Source of the DNA: Arcicella lustrica
GTDB lineage: Bacteria > Bacteroidota > Bacteroidia > Cytophagales > Spirosomataceae
Direction: 5' to 3'
NCBI RefSeq assembly: GCF_034930985.1
Contig: NZ_JAYGIM010000004.1
Span: 186,001-250,000, forward strand
DNA length: 64,000 nucleotides
Shown here: positions 8,388 through 19,900 of the stretch, in pieces
How positions within the stretch are numbered: the stretch's first letter is position 1
How the letters are laid out: every line of letters begins with the position of its first letter
Made by a program: the position numbers and the translations under genes
Notes under the pieces: model-generated
Databases searched by the model: none
What the model was told of the DNA's origin: nothing
What the model saw: the letters and a program-made list of their open reading frames with translations, nothing else

Positions 8388-11300
8388 ATGGAAAAACAAT
8401 TTATTAAGACAACATTTTTCAAAATCATGAGGATGACTGTCATTCAGTTGGCCATTACTGTAGCTTTCATGGTGACATCGTATGCCAAAGAAGCCAAAGC
8501 ACAGGAAGTTTTAGCCAAAACCGTGACTGTTTCTATAAAAAACAGCACGATTAAAGGTGTACTCAAAGAACTGGAGAAGGAATCGGGAGTACCTTTTGTT
8601 TTTAGTTCCAAAAACATTATTTCGCAAGCAACGAATCTTACTTTGACGGCTACCAACGAAAGCCTGAAAAATGTATTGAGCCGTTTCTTACCTCCGCTTA
8701 ATATCGGCTATAAAGTTGTGCATAATGCCATCATATTAACGCCCATGTCTGCAGTTGAGGAAAAAATAGTACTTCCCTCATCAACAATTGAAACGTCCAT
8801 GCCCAGTATCGCCGCCGACGCTACTGTTAAAGGTAAAGTGGTGGATTCAGAAACAGGTGAAACACTTCCTGGCGTAACAGTAAAAGTAAAAGGGACTACC
8901 GCTGGAACAACGACAGACGTTAGCGGAAAATATAGTATTTCGGTAGCCAAAGGTGCCACTTTAGTTTTTTCTTTCATCGGAATGAAAACACAAGAAGTAA
9001 GCGTTGATGGTCGTACAGAAATCAATGTATCACTAGCACCAGACAATAGCATGCTTGAAGAAGTAGCCGTAGTAAGTGATGGTTATGGTTTGGTAAAGAA
9101 AACCGACAATACTGGTTCGGTAGCAAGTATGTCGGCTAGAGATTTAAAAAATATTCCCATCACCAGTGCCGCACAAGCGATGACGGGTAGAATGGCTGGT
9201 GTTAGTGTAGTAACGACAGATGGTTCTCCAGATGCAGATGTGGTGATTCGTGTACGTGGAGGTGGTTCACTTACACAAGATAATTCGCCTTTGTATGTGG
9301 TAGATGGTTTTATTGTAAACAGTATCAAAGATGTACCACCTTCAGATATTGAAAGCATCAACGTTTTAAAAGATGCAGCGGCTACAGCAATTTATGGCGC
9401 TCAGGCATCCAATGGCGTTGTGGTAATTACCACGAAGAAACCTCGTCCGGGTCGTACTACTGTTTCTTACAACGGTTTTATGCAATTCAAAACATTGCCT
9501 TCTGACAGAGCCTATAAAGTACTTTCTCCTTACGAATACGTTTTGGTAAATTATGAAAGAGCTAAACTAAAAACGAATGCCGATGTGAACAACATGGAGA
9601 AGTTTTTTGGAAAATATGGCGACTACGATTTGTACCAAAACAAAAAAGGAACCAACTGGCAAGACGAACTTTTCGGTTCTCCACGTACTACTCAATCACA
9701 TAATTTAAGCATTAGTGGTGGTAACGAAAACACAACAATGAGCTTAAGTTTGACGAACAATACTGACCAAGGATTACTTACTGGTTCGGGGTATAATCGT
9801 AATGTTATCAACTTCAAAATCAATCAAACGATTACAAAGAAATTGAAGTTTGATGCTTCCGCTCGTATTACGAATACTATCATTGACGGTGCTGGAACTT
9901 CTGGTTCTGCACAACTTAATATTAAAGATGCTGTTCAAACAAGACCAACAAACGGTATTGCTGATGAATTAGACATTGATTTAAGCAGTGCTGGAACGGA
10001 TGATGATTTTGCTTCTTTCCTTTTGGCACTTGTAAATCCTAAAAAATTAGTATCGCAAGACTGGCGTAAAAGAACTACGCAAGACTATGTTTTTAATGCT
10101 GGTTTAAGTTGGTCAATTCTTAAAGACCTTAATTTAAAATCGACCATTACAGGTTCTAAATCATTCGATAAAAACTTACGTTATTATGGCCCATTAACTG
10201 GAGAATCTTTCAATAACGGAAGTAGCTTACCTATCGGCGAGAAAACCGTAAATGAAGTAGATTCTTTCCGTTGGTTAAATACATTGGGTTATCAAATGTC
10301 TGGTTTGGGTTTGCATAAACTTGATTTCTTATTAGGACATGAAGTATATTCTTTGGGCGGTAATCAAAGTTTTATTCGTACTGAAGATTTTAGAGCATCC
10401 ATTACGCCAGAAGAACTTTTTGCCAATATGTCGTTCGGACGTACCGACCGCCAATCTACTGCTGAAGTTACTAATGTGAATCGTGTTTCTGGTTTTGGTC
10501 GTATCAATTATCAATTCAAAGACCGTTACTTGGCTGCTATTACTTTCAGAGCGGATGCTTCAAGTAAATTCAGTGCTGAAAACCGTGTAGGTTTATTCCC
10601 TGCTTTGGCTTTAGGTTGGAAAATTTCTGAAACGAAACTCTTCAAAAACATCACTGCTTTGGATGAATTGAAACTTCGTGCAAGTTATGGTGCTACTGGT
10701 AACGACCGTATTGATGCTACTGCAACAAAATTCTTGTTTGAAGCGACAACACTTCGTGGACCGGGTTTTGGCAATGTCGATAACGTTTATTATGCGCCAA
10801 CTGGAACTACTTTATATAACCCTAATTTGGTTTGGGAAACAACTATTAATAAAAACCTTGGTTTAGATTTCGCTTTCTTCAAACAACGTTTAGTCGGAAG
10901 TATTGATTTATACCAAAACGTTACTAAAGATTTATTACTTCAATCTGCCATTCCATCAAGTTCTGGTTTTACTAGACAATGGAACAATGTAGGTAGTACT
11001 TCAAACAAAGGTGTTGAATTATCATTGACAGGTTATTTCATTGATAAATCTGATGTTTCATTCTCTGCCAACTTCAACTTCGGGATGAACAGAGCGAAAG
11101 TAGAAGCACTTGATGGAACGACGGAACGTTTCTTCCAATCGAACTGGGCAAGTACTGATTTACGTGACCAAGACGATTTCTACGTAAAAGTTGGTGGTAC
11201 TTTGGGAGATATTTATGGTTACGTTTCAGATGGTTATTACTCAACCAATGATTTCGCAAGCTACGATGCTACCGCTAGAAGATATATCCTAAAAGAAGGA

Positions 11301-12008
11301 GTGATTAACTCTACTTCAATTACTGGAAATTCGGCTATCAGACCGGGCTTTATCAAATTAAAAGACATTAATGGCGATGGCGTAGTAAACAGTCTTGACC
11401 GTAAGGTTATCGGAAATACACTTCCAAAAGCGCAAGGTGGTTTCGGCTTTAATGGTCGTTATAAAGGATTAGACGCTTCGATATTCTTCAACTGGTCGTA
11501 TGGAAATGATGTATATAACACTGGTAAAATTCAGTACAACCAATTCCGCCGTGTTACTTATGGAAACCTTACAGATGCCATGAGTCTTGAAAATCGCTTT
11601 ACTTATTTAGACGTTGACGGAAAATACACTGGTACTCCGGGAGAAATCGTAACTGACTTAACGCAATTGGCAGAACTAAATGCGAATAAAAACATTTGGT
11701 CGCCACTTGGTTTTAGCGATTCGCAAACATTAATCAGCGACTGGGCAGTTGAAGATGGTTCTTTCATCCGTTTAAACAACTTAAACATTGGTTACTCTTT
11801 ACCAAAAAGCTGGATTTCTAAACTTGGTATGTCGCAATTTAGAGTGTATGTAACAGGTAATAACCTTTATCTCTGGACGAAATACTCTGGCTATGACCCA
11901 GAAGTAAGTACTACCAGAAGTAGTTATTCTGGCTTAACACCTGGCGTAGATTATTCATCTTTCCCTAGAAGCCGTTCTTATACTTTTGGTGTTAACATTA
12001 CTTTTTAA
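8388..12008 (+). CDS. SusC/RagA-family TonB-linked outer membrane transporter with STN domain
   Basis: A 1206-residue TonB-dependent transporter. Order: signal peptide (1-39), STN (secretin/TonB short N-terminal) domain about 45-118, carboxypeptidase-D-like beta-sandwich about 146-217 (KGKVVDSETGETLPGVTVKVKG), plug about 230-350 (MTGRMAGVSVV, IRVRGGGSLTQDNSPLYVVDG, VLKDAAATAIYGAQASNGVV) and a 22-strand barrel ending in an aromatic residue (RSYTFGVNITF). The STN domain marks it as a transducer that signals to the FecR/sigma pair directly upstream, in addition to importing sugar with the SusD partner encoded 70 bases downstream. The neighbouring pectinases suggest oligogalacturonides as cargo. 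Confidence 0.95.
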   Translation: MEKQFIKTTFFKIMRMTVIQLAITVAFMVTSYAKEAKAQEVLAKTVTVSIKNSTIKGVLKELEKESGVPFVFSSKNIISQATNLTLTATNESLKNVLSRFLPPLNIGYKVVHNAIILTPMSAVEEKIVLPSSTIETSMPSIAADATVKGKVVDSETGETLPGVTVKVKGTTAGTTTDVSGKYSISVAKGATLVFSFIGMKTQEVSVDGRTEINVSLAPDNSMLEEVAVVSDGYGLVKKTDNTGSVASMSARDLKNIPITSAAQAMTGRMAGVSVVTTDGSPDADVVIRVRGGGSLTQDNSPLYVVDGFIVNSIKDVPPSDIESINVLKDAAATAIYGAQASNGVVVITTKKPRPGRTTVSYNGFMQFKTLPSDRAYKVLSPYEYVLVNYERAKLKTNADVNNMEKFFGKYGDYDLYQNKKGTNWQDELFGSPRTTQSHNLSISGGNENTTMSLSLTNNTDQGLLTGSGYNRNVINFKINQTITKKLKFDASARITNTIIDGAGTSGSAQLNIKDAVQTRPTNGIADELDIDLSSAGTDDDFASFLLALVNPKKLVSQDWRKRTTQDYVFNAGLSWSILKDLNLKSTITGSKSFDKNLRYYGPLTGESFNNGSSLPIGEKTVNEVDSFRWLNTLGYQMSGLGLHKLDFLLGHEVYSLGGNQSFIRTEDFRASITPEELFANMSFGRTDRQSTAEVTNVNRVSGFGRINYQFKDRYLAAITFRADASSKFSAENRVGLFPALALGWKISETKLFKNITALDELKLRASYGATGNDRIDATATKFLFEATTLRGPGFGNVDNVYYAPTGTTLYNPNLVWETTINKNLGLDFAFFKQRLVGSIDLYQNVTKDLLLQSAIPSSSGFTRQWNNVGSTSNKGVELSLTGYFIDKSDVSFSANFNFGMNRAKVEALDGTTERFFQSNWASTDLRDQDDFYVKVGGTLGDIYGYVSDGYYSTNDFASYDATARRYILKEGVINSTSITGNSAIRPGFIKLKDINGDGVVNSLDRKVIGNTLPKAQGGFGFNGRYKGLDASIFFNWSYGNDVYNTGKIQYNQFRRVTYGNLTDAMSLENRFTYLDVDGKYTGTPGEIVTDLTQLAELNANKNIWSPLGFSDSQTLISDWAVEDGSFIRLNNLNIGYSLPKSWISKLGMSQFRVYVTGNNLYLWTKYSGYDPEVSTTRSSYSGLTPGVDYSSFPRSRSYTFGVNITF

Positions 12009-12078
12009 GTAAAGAAAGCAATCTATAATCAACATAAATATAGCTGAACGTTTAAGCGAACAGTTATTAATAATAATT

Positions 12079-13893
12079 ATGAAAAAGAAATTACTGATGC
12101 TCGCAGCCTTGTCAATATTTATGACATCCTGCAAAGACTTTTTAGAACCAGATTCATTATCAACTTTCGATACGAATTATATTTATTCAAACGTGGACGA
12201 TGCTCGTAAAGGAGTAAATGCCATTTATGAATCTTTCGGGCAAGATGCCTTCCGTTCAAGACTTTCAAATAACATGGCGGGTAATACCGACATTGAGCAT
12301 CAAAGTGGCTGGTCGAGTTCAGCAGACCGTTATCAAATCTGGGATTTAAGCGCCCTTGCTACCAACAGTGATTTACGTATTACGTGGAATGCCGCCTATA
12401 CAGCTATCAGAAACTGTAATGTAGCCATTGAAGGCATTGAAGCCAGTGCCGCTCTTAAATCTTCGGATGCTACGATTTCTAAAAAAATGTATCAAATGCT
12501 TGGCGAAGCTTATACCATTCGTGCTTATTGGTACAGTATGTTAACGTTTTATTTTGGAGATGTTCCAAATGTTCGCCTTGCACCAAAAGCTGGAAACGAT
12601 TTCTTTTTACCGAAAGAAGACCGCAATGTTATCTTGACACAAGTAATTCAAGATTTGATTGATATTGAAGGAAAAATGTCTTGGGCTGACCAAACTAGCT
12701 ATGGTATTGAACAAGTAAACCGTGAATATACACTCGGAATGATTGCTCGCTTAGCATTACAAAGAGGTGGATATTATCTTACTCCTTCTTTAGCGATGGA
12801 ACGTAAATCTGATTATTTAGAATACTATAAAATTGCGAAAGAATATTCAGAGAAATTAATTACGCTGAAAGACCGTGCTTTACCAACAGATTTCAGACAA
12901 GTATTTTTGAATGAATCAAAATTTGTAACACCAACTAACAGCGATATTTTATTTGAAATACCATTCGCCAATGGAAATGGTGACGTAGGCTGGAACATCG
13001 GAATTACTGTTGACGGTGGAACAACTGCGGCACATAGTTACGGTTCAGGAAATAACTACATGGCAATTCCTCCAACTTATTATTTCTCTTTTGATACATT
13101 GGATATTCGCCGTGATGTTACTTGTGCCTTATACAAAATCAACACAAGCGGGCAAGCCGTTTTTGTAAATAGTACCATGAATATCGCACAAGGCAAATGG
13201 AGTCGTTGGTTTTTAGATAAAGCTCCTGGTGCTTCTACAGCCAAAGGAACAGGTATCAACTGGCCAATGTTACGTTACTCTGATGTTTTATTAATGTTGG
13301 CTGAAGCTGAAAACGAATTGAATGGTCCAACAGCTACTGCACAAGATGCTTTAAGAAGAGTACGTCAACGTGCTTTCGATTCAAAATATTGGCCAGAAAA
13401 AGTAACTAACTACTTAACAAGCATTTCGGGAAGTAAACAAACATTTTTTGATGCAATCGTCAATGAAAGAGCTTGGGAATTTGGTGGTGAAATGATTCGT
13501 AAATATGAATTAATCCGTTGGAATTTATATGCTAAAAAATCGCAAGAACTTGTAGCAACGACTAAAGAAATGGCAGATGCAGCTTTTGCTGGTTCAGGGA
13601 AATATTCAGAGTTACCTGATTATATGTACTGGAAAAGAGATGCAAGTGGCAATTTCAAAATATTAAATCCAAGTCGTAAATACGTGGGAACACCTGATGC
13701 TACTTGGACGAGAGTGTCGTTTCTTGCCAGCTTAAAACCTACAGCAACTACTTACCAAGATTGGATTAACAAAGATTGGGAAAAATATTATAATGGACCA
13801 GTGCCGGGAGTTGCTCGATACATTTTCCCGATTCCAGCAGAAGCCATTACAAATAGCCAAGGTAAATTAGTGAATGATGGATACCAATTTTAG
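12079..13893 (+). CDS. SusD/RagB-family surface glycan-binding lipoprotein
   Basis: A 604-residue outer-membrane lipoprotein. The lipobox SC occurs at Cys18 in IFMTSCKDFLEPD, and the family hallmarks are present: an N-terminal SusD-like helical region, TPR-like helices (GEAYTIRAYWYSMLTFYFGDVP) and the closing RYIFPIPAEAITNSQGKLVNDGYQF phrase. It caps the SusC barrel encoded directly upstream and captures the oligosaccharide. Its position between SusC and the pectin-type genes makes pectic oligomers the likely ligand. Confidence 0.95.
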   Translation: MKKKLLMLAALSIFMTSCKDFLEPDSLSTFDTNYIYSNVDDARKGVNAIYESFGQDAFRSRLSNNMAGNTDIEHQSGWSSSADRYQIWDLSALATNSDLRITWNAAYTAIRNCNVAIEGIEASAALKSSDATISKKMYQMLGEAYTIRAYWYSMLTFYFGDVPNVRLAPKAGNDFFLPKEDRNVILTQVIQDLIDIEGKMSWADQTSYGIEQVNREYTLGMIARLALQRGGYYLTPSLAMERKSDYLEYYKIAKEYSEKLITLKDRALPTDFRQVFLNESKFVTPTNSDILFEIPFANGNGDVGWNIGITVDGGTTAAHSYGSGNNYMAIPPTYYFSFDTLDIRRDVTCALYKINTSGQAVFVNSTMNIAQGKWSRWFLDKAPGASTAKGTGINWPMLRYSDVLLMLAEAENELNGPTATAQDALRRVRQRAFDSKYWPEKVTNYLTSISGSKQTFFDAIVNERAWEFGGEMIRKYELIRWNLYAKKSQELVATTKEMADAAFAGSGKYSELPDYMYWKRDASGNFKILNPSRKYVGTPDATWTRVSFLASLKPTATTYQDWINKDWEKYYNGPVPGVARYIFPIPAEAITNSQGKLVNDGYQF

Positions 13894-13902
13894 GTGAATG
13901 TA

Positions 13903-13972
13903 TAAGTGATGAGTTAGTGAATTTTCGATGAATGATTTACTAACTCACAATTCACTAATTCATAATTAAACA
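13903..13972. repeat. GTGA/GAGTTAGT-type inverted repeat at the susD 3' end
   Basis: The words TGAGTTAGT and ACTAACTCA face each other in the 90-base gap between SusD and the next gene, forming a stem of about 9 bp. The same vocabulary returns at 44983-45098 and 54663-54749. Confidence 0.5.
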
Positions 13973-13983
13973 AAGAAATACTC

Positions 13984-15642
13984 ATGAATAAAACACATAT
14001 AAAACAAGGTTTCGCAATTGTAATGATGAGCTTAGTGGCTTTCTTTGCTTGCAAACCTGAAGAGGAAATCACGGCTGAAACTCGTCTTTTCAGACCCGTT
14101 TTAAATAAAGAACTTTCTGCTAAAAATAATACCATCATCGTAAACATGGGAAATATCAAAGCAGCAACAGGCTATACTGTAGAAGTTAGTAGAGATACTT
14201 TCAAAACAACTGATTATACTTTTAAAGTAGATACCAATTATGTTATTGTTGATGAAACCTTGCTGAAAGGTGAATCACTTTATTGGAATACTACTTATCA
14301 AGTACGTGCCATCGCACATGCTGCTAAAGTAGAATTGGATAGTAAAGTGTCGGATTTAGGAAGCGTAAAAACTGAAAAATTCCCAAGTATTATGGCTACT
14401 CCTACAGCAGCCGATGTAATTGATGTCGCTGCTAGAATAAGATGGACAACAGGCGGTGTAACTGTAGCAAAAGTAAAAGTATTTGCCAAAACCGATCTTA
14501 AATTGGCTACTCCTTTGGCACAATACAATGTTTCAGAAGCTGACCAAAAAGCTGGCAGTACGATTGTTAGCAAATTAAATCCACTCACTACTTATCAATT
14601 AGCCATTTATGCTGCTGATGGTACGATTAAAGGTTGGGATAATTTTACAACAATCAGCCGTGCGGTAGATACAAGTAGCCCGAATGTAATTGACTTATCA
14701 GAAAACGACGACCCAACTGCATTAAATACTGCTTTGTTGAATGTAGTAGAAGGTGGAATTATCGTTTTGAAAAAAGGTGCTACTTACACCATGCCTGTTA
14801 ACAATTTTGCAAAGTCTGTTACAATAACAAGTGCTTATGGCTTTGGCGAACAAAAAACGATTATTACTACTTCTGGTGGTGGAAATATCGCAACAGGTGT
14901 TACGTTAGATTATATCCGATTCAGCAATATCGAATTTATCGGAGCAGACATCGGTGGAAGTTATATTTTCAATCCAAACATCGCTACTTTAACAACGGTG
15001 AAAGAACTTTCTTTGGATAATTGTATTGCTTCGAATATGCGTGGATTATTACGTATTAGAGGAAAATTCTTTGCTACTAATTTCATTATCAAAAACTCTA
15101 TTATTCACCAAATTGGTACTTATGGCGTTTTAACGACTGATACTGATGGTGCTGGTAATGCAGCTGTTGACAATATCATCTTCCAAAAAAGTACTTTTAG
15201 TAAAATCAATATCTTCTTGACTTCTCGTCAAAACTCAAATTCAGTATTGATTGAAGACTGTACTTTAAGTGAAGTAGCCACCAACAGTGGTTCATTATTC
15301 AACTGGCGTGGTGCGGCTGGTTTACGTAACGTAACGAATGGTATTAAAATTTCGAACTGTATTTGGGGACATGCTTGGGATCAAGCAGTAACTGCCGTAT
15401 TGGCTGTTCGTGGGAAATCTGCTGGTTTAGACCTTACCAACATTACTGTTTTGAATACTTATACAACAGGAGACTTCTCTTATGTTGCAGGAACTGAAAT
15501 CTCAGGTTTGCCTTCATTTACTTATACCAAAAAAGCATCAGAACTTTGGGTAAGTCCTTATACTGGCTTAAATTTCAATTTCAAAGATACTAGCTTCCCT
15601 GGTCGTAAAGATACTGGTGACCCTCGTTGGAGAGTAAAATAG
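13984..15642 (+). CDS. DUF4957/DUF5123-type surface lipoprotein of the pectin locus
   Basis: A 552-residue lipoprotein (lipobox FFAC, Cys20). The first 200 residues look like two fibronectin-III-like sandwiches (VTVEVSRDTFKTTDY region, then TPTAADVIDVAARIRWTTGG). The remainder is a right-handed parallel beta-helix of the DUF4957 and DUF5123 type, with the typical closing GRKDTGDPRWRVK. Such proteins are frequently found in pectin loci between SusD and lyase genes. They resemble pectate lyases in fold, but no catalytic set is recognisable here, so a surface pectin-binding role is more likely than catalysis. Confidence 0.8.
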   Translation: MNKTHIKQGFAIVMMSLVAFFACKPEEEITAETRLFRPVLNKELSAKNNTIIVNMGNIKAATGYTVEVSRDTFKTTDYTFKVDTNYVIVDETLLKGESLYWNTTYQVRAIAHAAKVELDSKVSDLGSVKTEKFPSIMATPTAADVIDVAARIRWTTGGVTVAKVKVFAKTDLKLATPLAQYNVSEADQKAGSTIVSKLNPLTTYQLAIYAADGTIKGWDNFTTISRAVDTSSPNVIDLSENDDPTALNTALLNVVEGGIIVLKKGATYTMPVNNFAKSVTITSAYGFGEQKTIITTSGGGNIATGVTLDYIRFSNIEFIGADIGGSYIFNPNIATLTTVKELSLDNCIASNMRGLLRIRGKFFATNFIIKNSIIHQIGTYGVLTTDTDGAGNAAVDNIIFQKSTFSKINIFLTSRQNSNSVLIEDCTLSEVATNSGSLFNWRGAAGLRNVTNGIKISNCIWGHAWDQAVTAVLAVRGKSAGLDLTNITVLNTYTTGDFSYVAGTEISGLPSFTYTKKASELWVSPYTGLNFNFKDTSFPGRKDTGDPRWRVK

Positions 15643-15673
15643 CTTATTATTGAAAATAAACAAGATTAAAATA

Positions 15674-15718
15674 TACCTCATTCCCAACGATAACCGCCAT
15701 TTGAGTTGGGATGAGGTA
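15674..15718 (+). promoter_or_regulatory. Long hairpin upstream of the PL10 gene
   Basis: Arms 15674-15688 and 15705-15718 pair over 14 bp with a single bulged T. No T-run follows, so this is not a classical terminator. It lies between the DUF5123 gene and the pectate lyase and may stabilise mRNA ends or tune expression inside the operon. Confidence 0.45.
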
Positions 15719-15734
15719 ATTGAACTCAAAAATT

Positions 15735-16802
15735 ATGTCAAAAAAAACCTTCCTCTTATTAACTTGTTTGGTAAGTTTTGAAATACTTGCCTGTAAAAGT
15801 GCTCAAATCACGCAAAGTGTTCAGGCTAATGCTTATCCACAAGATTCTGTTGCTGAAAGAATGCTTTTGTACCAAAGAGATAATGGAGGCTGGCCTCAAC
15901 CGGGTGGTGATGCTATCAATTACAAATTAACAATTTCAGAAAGTTTACGAGCAAAATTATTGTCCGAAAAAAAGGTTTATGATACCACTATCGACGATAA
16001 AGCTACCACAAACGAAATCAATACTTTAGTAACTACCTACAAGAAAACACAAAATCCAGCCTATCTACAAGCTGCCGAAAAAGGTATCAAGTATTTGTTG
16101 GAAGCCCAAAATAAAGCAGGTGGCTGGGGACAATTCTTCCCTGATACTTCTGGCTATCATAAGCACATTACTTATAATGATAATGCAATGATGGATGTGA
16201 TGAAAGTAATGCAAAATACTGCCGATGCTAAGAATGATTTTGAGCTTGTTTCTCCTGCATTAAGACCTTTGGCTAAAGCAGCCGTTCAAAAAGGAATTAC
16301 TTGTATCTTGAATACTCAATACAAACAAAATGGCAAGTTAACAGCTTGGTGTGCACAACACGACCGTGTTACTTTACTCCCAGCTAAAGCCCGTAAATTT
16401 GAATTGCCTTCGCTAAGTGGTGCTGAAACGGTGGGTATTGTCACTTTTTTAATGGCTATTGATAATCCTTCTCCTGAAATTAAACAAGCAATAAAAGCAG
16501 CAGTTAATTGGCTTGATTCAGTAAAATTAGTAGGAATCAAAATTGAAGAAGTAAAAGACCCTTCATTGCCAAAAGGTAAAGACCGTCTGGTAAAAGCAGA
16601 CCCAAATTCAACACTTTGGGCAAGATTTTATAATACTGAAACGAATGTACCTTTCTTTACAGGCAGAGACAGCGTACCTAGAGCAACGTTAGCTGAAATT
16701 GAAAACGAAAGACGTGTTGGTTATGCTTATTATGGCATTTGGCCAGCTAAACTTTTAAGTACCGATTACCCTGCTTGGGTACAGAAATGGGATAAAAAAT
16801 AA
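15735..16802 (+). CDS. pelA: Pectate lyase, polysaccharide lyase family 10
   Basis: About 355 residues. The PL10 signature is clear: RDNGGWPQPGGD near the N-terminus, EAQNKAGGWGQFFPD and YHKHITYNDNAMMDVM in the centre, and the catalytic-region phrase ELPSLSGAETVGIV further on. PL10 enzymes cut polygalacturonate by beta-elimination with calcium. The frame is open from a TTG at 15720, but the ATG at 15735 gives a clean lipoprotein signal (MSKKTFLLLTCLVSFEILAC), so that start is used; the enzyme is probably outer-membrane anchored. It is separated from the next pectinase gene by a terminator-like hairpin at 16839-16879. Confidence 0.9.
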   Translation: MSKKTFLLLTCLVSFEILACKSAQITQSVQANAYPQDSVAERMLLYQRDNGGWPQPGGDAINYKLTISESLRAKLLSEKKVYDTTIDDKATTNEINTLVTTYKKTQNPAYLQAAEKGIKYLLEAQNKAGGWGQFFPDTSGYHKHITYNDNAMMDVMKVMQNTADAKNDFELVSPALRPLAKAAVQKGITCILNTQYKQNGKLTAWCAQHDRVTLLPAKARKFELPSLSGAETVGIVTFLMAIDNPSPEIKQAIKAAVNWLDSVKLVGIKIEEVKDPSLPKGKDRLVKADPNSTLWARFYNTETNVPFFTGRDSVPRATLAEIENERRVGYAYYGIWPAKLLSTDYPAWVQKWDKK

Positions 16803-16838
16803 AAAATATTTTACCCAAATACCTCTATTTCAATCAAT

Positions 16839-16883
16839 TGCTTAGTTCTCTTTAATATTTTTCAAAAGGGAACTAAGCATTTT
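16839..16883 (+). terminator. Terminator-like hairpin after the PL10 gene
   Basis: A 15-base stem (16839-16853 with 16865-16879) with one G:T pair, followed by TTTT. It lies inside the pectin locus, 40 bases before the large PL1-CE8 gene, and may reduce read-through into it. Confidence 0.65.
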
Positions 16884-16922
16884 AACCTTTTTAACGGAAA
16901 ATATATTTCCTGATAAAATCCG

Positions 16923-19900
16923 ATGAAAACTTCTTTACGATTAAGTAAAGGCAAAAAAAGCTTTTTTTTGCCTGTGTTACTCCTTTTGCTTTTTTCTTTC
17001 ACAATCAAGGCTCAACAACTAGCATTTCCAACTGCCGAAGGTGGCGGACGCTTCGCAAAAGGTGGACGAGGCGGAACGGTTTATGAAGTAACCAATCTCA
17101 ATGATTCAGGTGCAGGAAGTTTAAGAGATGCCATCAGTCAGCCCAATCGAACTATCATCTTTAAAGTTTCTGGAGAAATAAAGCTAAAAAGTCGTTTACA
17201 AATTAAACAAAACAATATTACTATTGCTGGGCAAACGGCTCCAGGTCAAGGTATTTGTATCACTGGCTATACCGTAAATATTTCTGCCTCAGATGTCATC
17301 GTTCGTTATCTCCGCTGTCGTTTTGGTGACGACAACGCTGTAGATGACGACGCTATGAATAGTTGGAATCACCTTTTTGAGAACATCATTGTTGATCATT
17401 GCTCTATGAGCTGGTCAATCGATGAAACGGGTTCATTTTATGGTATTCGTAATTTTACTTTACAATGGTGTATTCTGAGCGAAAGTTTATTCAATTCAAA
17501 ACACGATAAAGGCAAACACGGCTACGGTGGTATTTGGGGGGGTGCTAACGCTACTTTTCACCATAATTTATTGGCACATCATACTTCTCGAAATCCACGT
17601 TTTGGGGGTACTCGTCCGGGCTATATTCCTTATGACGCTTCCGAAGAATTGGTCGATTATCGCAACAACGTATTATACAACTGGGGCAATATTAATTCAT
17701 CTTACGGTGGCGAAGGTAGCAGAATAAACATGGTGAATAATTATTACAAACCCGGTCCAGCTACACCGGGAAATTTAACCGTAAGTTCTAGTTCCAATAA
17801 AAGAAATCGCTTGCTTAATTACTCCAATTTTGTGGTAGATAATGGCACAGATACAACTTGGGGTGGTAAGTTTTATATTGATGGCAATGTGGTAGCCGGC
17901 TATCCAGATGTTTCGGCAGATAACTGGACAAAAGGTGTACAAAAAGATAGTTATGCAAGAGCCGACGAATTAATCAAAGCGGCACGCCAAAGTGTTCCTT
18001 TTGCTACTGCTCCTTTGCGTACTCAAACTGCGGAACAGGCATATTTAACAGTATTGGATAGTGCTGGTGCAATACTTCCACGACGAGATGCTGTTGATGC
18101 CAGAATTATTCGTGAAACAAAAAATGGTACGGCTACTTATGAGGGTGCTGGTTATTCAACCGTAAAAGATGCGGGAGTTACGCATCCTTCAGGCATTATT
18201 GATAGTCCAGAAAATGTAGGTGGAGTTCCAAAATATGGTTCGAATACTCCTTATAAAGATACTGATAAAGACGGAATGGATGACCTTTGGGAAACTGCCA
18301 ATGGTTTAAACCCTAACAATGCTAGTGATGGAAATACGATAGCACCAAATGGTTATACCAATTTAGAGAACTTCCTGAATGGAATCAATAAAGATACTGG
18401 AACAGGTGAAATTGCCGGCGGTTCGGTAATTATTGATTTGATGGGTTACGATGCCGTAGTGGCAAAAGACGGTACTGGTTCTTTTAAAACGATTCAAGCA
18501 GCCATTGATGCCGCACCTGTAAATGCTAGCCAAGCTTATAGAATCTTTATCAAAAATGGGAAATACCTTGAAAAAGTATCAATCGTTGCGAATAAAACTT
18601 TTATTCATCTCATTGGAGAAAGTGCCGCAAAAACCATTATTTCTTGGAATGACTATTCTGGCAAAGTAAACCCTGCGGGTGGAACTTTCGGTACAAGTAC
18701 TTCTGCTACGTTAACCATCAAAGCGGCAGACTGCTATCTACAAAATTTAACGGTTGAAAATACCACAGGCGATGCGCCACAGGCTTTAGCCATTTCTTTA
18801 GAAGGCGATAGAAATGTGGCTAAAAGCTGTATTTTTCTAGGCGGACAAGATACTGTATTGAGTAATGGAGATGGTAAAAGACAATACTTCAAAGATTGTT
18901 ATATCGACGGTGTCGTTGATTTTATCTTCGGAAGTGCCATCACTGTTTTTGATTCTTGTGTGGTTTATGCCAAAGACCGAGGAGATAAATTGGCGGGTAG
19001 TTATATCACCGCAGCCAATACGCCCACTACCCAAACTTATGGCTATATTTTCAGAAATTGTATTTTGCCATCGAATACAGGAGTAACTTCTTACGTGTTG
19101 GGCAGACCTTGGCAAAACGATGCTTCAACGGCAGATGTAGCTAAAAAGGGAAATAAAGTAGTTTTCTTGAACAGTATTTACGGCAACAAAATTGTAAAAC
19201 CAGAAGGTTGGTCAACTTGGGATACTGGAACCAATACTTCAATCATTACTTATGCAGAATACAAAAACAAACGTTATGATGGAAGTTTGGCAGATATTAG
19301 TAAAAGAGTAACATGGTCGAAACAATTAAGTGATGCAGATGCCTTGGCTTATTACGATAATACCAAGGTCTTTGGCACTTGGAATCCATGTGCTACAACA
19401 ACAGATTTTTGCACTCCATCAAAAGCTGAAATTGCCTTCGTAAATATTAAAGTAACGAAAGGAGCAAATCTTTCTACGCCAACAACTTTCACATGGAATA
19501 TTGCTTGGTCGATGAAAGACCTTCGTTATGAATTATACAGAAGTACCGACAACAAAGCAACTTTCAGCAAATTGACTGAAACCGTATCAGCAAGCGATAC
19601 CATCATTAATTTCAAAATGACTGATGCTGCACCAGCCGCTGGGAAGACTTATTATTACTTATTGAAAGGAATCAAAACTGGTTTAAAAGATTATATCTCA
19701 GATACTTTAACCGTATCAAGCGTTCCAACAATTACGATAGTTGGTACACCCAAAGATTTTATTCAAGGTTTAGGGAAAGCTTCTGCGGCACAAGTTTATA
19801 GTTTATCTGCTGAAAATTTAGCTGATAAACTTATGATTACGATTCCCAATAATTTCGAAATTTCTGCCAATGCTGGTAAAACTTGGATGAATTCATCAAG

